NCBI GenBank assembly: GCA_020637195.1
Contig: JACJWK010000009.1
Span: forward strand, 62,001 to 126,000
Direction: 5' to 3'
Length of the DNA: 64,000 nucleotides
From: Microthrixaceae bacterium
Lineage (GTDB): Bacteria > Actinomycetota > Acidimicrobiia > Acidimicrobiales > DATDAH01
A program made the translations under genes and the position numbers. Of this stretch, positions 61,516 to 64,000 are shown one piece after another. The notes under the pieces were generated by a model, which worked only from the letters and a program-made list of their open reading frames with translations, ran no database searches and had not been told where the DNA came from. Every line of letters starts with the position of its first letter. Position 1 is the stretch's first letter.

Positions 61516-62876
61516 GCGAGCGCCGCCGTCGACCGGGGGGTGTCCCGCTCGGCCCGGGCGATGGCCGCCAGCGCGTCGTCGGCGAGCCCGAGGGTGTCGT
61601 CGACGTTGAGGGTGGCGTGGACCAGGTGCGCCGAGCCCGCGAGGTACAGCCCGGGCACCGAGGTGACGATCGGCGGCACCCGCCTCGAGTAGTCGAGGGT
61701 GGGGACGGCGAACACGTGGCGGGCACGCGACACCTCGAACGCGAGGACGTCGTCGTCGTCGAGGTGCGGGTGCATCCGACGCAGGTAGGGCAGGAACGCC
61801 GCCCGGAGGTCGTCGTCGGTCGCGTCGAGCAGCGGGTCGTCGGGCGCCACGTACTTCGGCAGGTACACGAGGGTGTGACCACCGACCTCGCTCGGGTCGA
61901 TCAGCGACGTCATCTCCACGACCGCGGTGAACGGCGTGGCCGGGTCGCAGATGTTCGTGAGGTAGTAGGGGGCCAGCGGCCGGCGCAGGACGAGCGACGC
62001 GCACACGATGCCCTGGTAGCGCACGCCGGTGAGGCGCTCGTGCTCGTCGGCGGCGAGGTCCGGGCACACCGCCGCGGCCAGCGGCGCCGCCGTCGTGACC
62101 ACGACCCGGTCGAAGCGCTCGGCGCCGTCCGGGGTGCTCAGGGTGAAGCCGTCGTCGTCTCGGGTGACCCGCTGCACGGGCGTCGCGGTGCGCAGTGCGA
62201 CGCCGTCGGCCTCGAGGCGGTGGGCGAACGTCTCGAGGGTGCGGGCGTACCCGCCGCGGACGTAGCCGAAGAGCTCCTTCTTCAACCCGCTGCGCCGCGC
62301 GGCGTACAGGCGCTGGATGGTGGACCAGATGAAGGCCGCCGACGCGTCCCGGTAGGCGTCGCCCAGCTTGGCCCGCAGCAGCGGGAGCCAGAACGTCTCG
62401 AAGGTCCGCGGGCCCGACCACCGGCGCAGCCACGTCTCCACGTCGATCCGCTCCATGCGCTCGCCGTCGCGGATGCGCGAGCCGTACAGGATGGTGCCGC
62501 CGAGGCGCAGCTTGTCGAACAGGCCGAGGGGCGGGAAGCGCAGGAACTCGACGGTGTCCGACACCGAGTACAGCTCGCCGTCGGCGTAGCAGCCGGTGCG
62601 GGTCTCGACCCAGCGCACCTCGTCCTCGAGCCCGAGCTCGCGGAGCAGGCCCCGGGTGCGGGCGTCGGACAGGAGGGTTACGTGGTAGTGCCGGTCCCAC
62701 ACGAGCCGCTCGCCGCCGGGGAGGTCGATGGACCACGCCGACGCGAGCCCGCCGAGGTCCGGCGCCGCCTCGAGCAGGGTCACCTCGTAGCCGGCGCCAC
62801 GGAGCCGGTGGGCCACGGTCATGCCGAGGATCCCGCCGCCGACGACCGCCCAGCGCGCGGGCCCCGCCGCGGTCAC
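61512..62876 (-). CDS. FAD-dependent amine-oxidase/protoporphyrinogen-oxidase-like protein
   Basis: 454 residues. Dinucleotide-binding start WAVVGGGILGMTVAHRLRGA, ADLLEAAPDLGG-like segment VTLLEAAPDLGGLASAW, and late FAD-contact VPGLYLAGSAHLVHATLNVDD are typical of NAD(P)/FAD-dependent oxidoreductases of the amino_oxidase family, to which UDP-galactopyranose-mutase-like and sugar-modifying proteins in polysaccharide loci belong. HYHVTLLSDARTRGLLRELG follows the Rossmann domain. Substrate unknown. GTG overlaps the acetyltransferase stop. Confidence 0.83.
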   Translation of the reverse strand: MTAAGPARWAVVGGGILGMTVAHRLRGAGYEVTLLEAAPDLGGLASAWSIDLPGGERLVWDRHYHVTLLSDARTRGLLRELGLEDEVRWVETRTGCYADGELYSVSDTVEFLRFPPLGLFDKLRLGGTILYGSRIRDGERMERIDVETWLRRWSGPRTFETFWLPLLRAKLGDAYRDASAAFIWSTIQRLYAARRSGLKKELFGYVRGGYARTLETFAHRLEADGVALRTATPVQRVTRDDDGFTLSTPDGAERFDRVVVTTAAPLAAAVCPDLAADEHERLTGVRYQGIVCASLVLRRPLAPYYLTNICDPATPFTAVVEMTSLIDPSEVGGHTLVYLPKYVAPDDPLLDATDDDLRAAFLPYLRRMHPHLDDDDVLAFEVSRARHVFAVPTLDYSRRVPPIVTSVPGLYLAGSAHLVHATLNVDDTLGLADDALAAIARAERDTPRSTAALA

Positions 62877-63493
62877 GACGGGCGCTCCGTCACGCGGCCG
62901 GCGGTGACGGCGTAGCCGCGCCCGCAGGAGCCGCACGTCAACCGGTCGTGGTCTCCGAGCGCCGCTCCCGGGCGGACCCGGACCAGCGGCGGCCCGCAGC
63001 GGCAGACCAGGCCCACCGTCGCCGCGGGCAGGCCGGCCACGAGGTGGAAGTCGGGGACGTCGCGGGTGACGACCGCCCCGGCGGCCACCATGGCGAACCG
63101 GCCGACGTCGACCCCGGGGCCGATCACGGCGCGGGCCCCGATGGTGGCGCCGGCGGCGACGACGGTGCTGGTGGTGTCCTCGTCGGGATCCGACGGCCGC
63201 AGCGCCGACAGGTCCGGCGTCGTGGCCCGGGGGTACCGGTCGTTGGTGAACACCGTGCCCGCGCTGACCATCACGCCGTCCTCCAGGGTGACGCCGGTGC
63301 ACAGGTACACGAAGGCGTTGACCTTGACGCGGTCGCCGATCTCGACGCCGTAGGCGACGTAGGTCTTCTCGCCGATAATGCAGTCGCGCCCCACGCGGGC
63401 GGGACCGCGCAGGTGGGCGTGGTCCCACACCGCGGTGCCCTCCCCGAGGGACACGCCCTCCTCGACGAGCGCGGTCGGGTGGACGCGCGCCAT
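62873..63493 (-). CDS. Left-handed beta-helix N-acetyltransferase (WlbB/WbpD-like) with C-terminal zinc ribbon
   Basis: 206 residues. Hexapeptide repeats run from VHPTALVEEGVSLGEGTAVW to VAAGAVVTRDVPDFHLVAGL; VYLCTGVTLEDGVMVSAGTV and FTNDRYPRATTP match WlbB/WbpD, which N-acetylates UDP-2-acetamido-3-amino-glucuronate. About 40 extra C-terminal residues carry CRC and, later, CGSCGRGY, a likely zinc ribbon not found in the Pseudomonas enzyme. ATG 63493 lies inside the upstream stop region (overlap of one base). Confidence 0.88.
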   Translation of the reverse strand: MARVHPTALVEEGVSLGEGTAVWDHAHLRGPARVGRDCIIGEKTYVAYGVEIGDRVKVNAFVYLCTGVTLEDGVMVSAGTVFTNDRYPRATTPDLSALRPSDPDEDTTSTVVAAGATIGARAVIGPGVDVGRFAMVAAGAVVTRDVPDFHLVAGLPAATVGLVCRCGPPLVRVRPGAALGDHDRLTCGSCGRGYAVTAGRVTERPS

Positions 63494-64000
63494 CAGGCCG
63501 CGCTGCCGCCCCGGACCTGACGCGCCGGCGCGCCGGTCGCGGCCGCGGGGACGGGCACCCAGTGGTCGGCGGCCAGCGACGCGTACGCCTGCTCGATCAC
63601 GCCCACCGAGGCGAGCGCGTCGTCCGCGGTGATGAGCAGCGGCTCCTCGCCGAGGATGGCGTGGCAGAAGTTGCGGACCGCGCCGCCCATGGCCTCGACC
63701 TTGTCGTAGCCCGTGCCGAACGACACCCACTCGGGGCTCGCCACCTGGCGGAAGCTCGACCCCTTCCACCCCACCCGGATCTCCCCCTCGGTGCCGAAGA
63801 TCGAGACGTAGTGGTCGAGGCTCTTGTCCATGCTCCACGACAGGTCGATGCTGCCGATCACGCCGTCGACCGAGCGGAGGAAGACCCGCACCGTGTCCTC
63901 GACGTCGAGTTGCTGGGTGCGCTTGCCCTCGACGGCCATCACCTCGCCGATGGGCCCGAGGAAGAACCGGGCGATGTCCACCGAGTGGGTGCCGTTGTCG
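63493..64000 (-). CDS. Gfo/Idh/MocA-family oxidoreductase, N-terminus outside window
   Basis: C-terminal ~168 codons. DNGTHSVDIARFFLGPIGEV carries the conserved catalytic-site histidine of the family, followed by VEDTVRVFLRSVDGVIGSIDLSW and a substrate-domain beta-sheet. The Rossmann domain lies beyond the right edge. Placed immediately before a WlbB-like acetyltransferase, it is probably WlbA/WbpB-like, oxidising C3 of UDP-GlcNAcA ahead of amination. An aminotransferase (WlbC type) would be expected further right. Confidence 0.85.
   Translation of the reverse strand, partial: DNGTHSVDIARFFLGPIGEVMAVEGKRTQQLDVEDTVRVFLRSVDGVIGSIDLSWSMDKSLDHYVSIFGTEGEIRVGWKGSSFRQVASPEWVSFGTGYDKVEAMGGAVRNFCHAILGEEPLLITADDALASVGVIEQAYASLAADHWVPVPAAATGAPARQVRGGSAA

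Overview
The window is very GC-rich, densely packed chromosomal DNA with heavy GTG start use and many 1-4 base start/stop overlaps. The gene content (MurA with Asp at the catalytic loop position, a coenzyme-B12 acyl-CoA mutase plus MeaB, LigT, L,D-transpeptidase, a full F-type ATP synthase operon with an extra small atpZ-like gene) fits a high-GC Actinomycetota. Acidimicrobiia is my best guess from overall content, but that is inference, not proof. I see no tRNA, rRNA, CRISPR array, insertion sequence or phage gene, and no gene-free stretch longer than about 165 bases.

Layout. 1-6800: end of an acyl-CoA thioesterase, then a SpoIIM-like protein facing a MoxR ATPase / DUF58 / DUF4350 / DUF4129 operon. 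6950-24540: mostly single genes, each with its own promoter: methyltransferase, PAP2 phosphatase, the two halves of an Nfu-type Fe-S protein encoded apart, rhomboid protease, a trehalose-phosphatase/GH15 fusion followed by an MBOAT acyltransferase, enoyl-CoA hydratase, MeaB, MurA, MFS transporter, L,D-transpeptidase, a C-terminal J-domain protein, an acidic protein with a duplicated domain, and a mutase large subunit with isobutyryl-CoA-mutase-type active-site residues. 24590-29424: a sugar-phosphate cluster (GlpX, an LsrF-type aldolase, a ribulose-phosphate-epimerase-like protein, a fused class II aldolase/dehydrogenase). 29460-38850: a membrane protein, a LigT/GNAT fusion, and the complete atp operon on the minus strand (atpZ-like, atpI-like, B, E, F, H, A, G, D, C). 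atpH as given contains two frameshifts.

38900-64000 is mainly cell envelope: sulfotransferase, VanY-type peptidase, a WecA/TagO-type transferase, two metabolic genes (GlcD-like and a ThDP enzyme), then a long exopolysaccharide locus holding the initiating sugar transferase, a Wzz/BY-kinase fusion, Wzy-like ligase/polymerase, Wzx-like flippase, six or more glycosyltransferases, a polysaccharide deacetylase, a flavin amine-oxidase-type protein, a WlbB-like N-acetyltransferase and a truncated WlbA-like dehydrogenase at the right edge. Together these look like a Wzx/Wzy-dependent polymer with an acetamido-sugar branch.

A window-wide regulatory pattern stands out: at about fifteen genes a TANNNT hexamer ends 6-8 bases before the start codon with no Shine-Dalgarno sequence, the architecture of leaderless transcripts. 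At two divergent gene pairs the two hexamers overlap on opposite strands (ANNNTANNNT), giving minimal bidirectional promoters.
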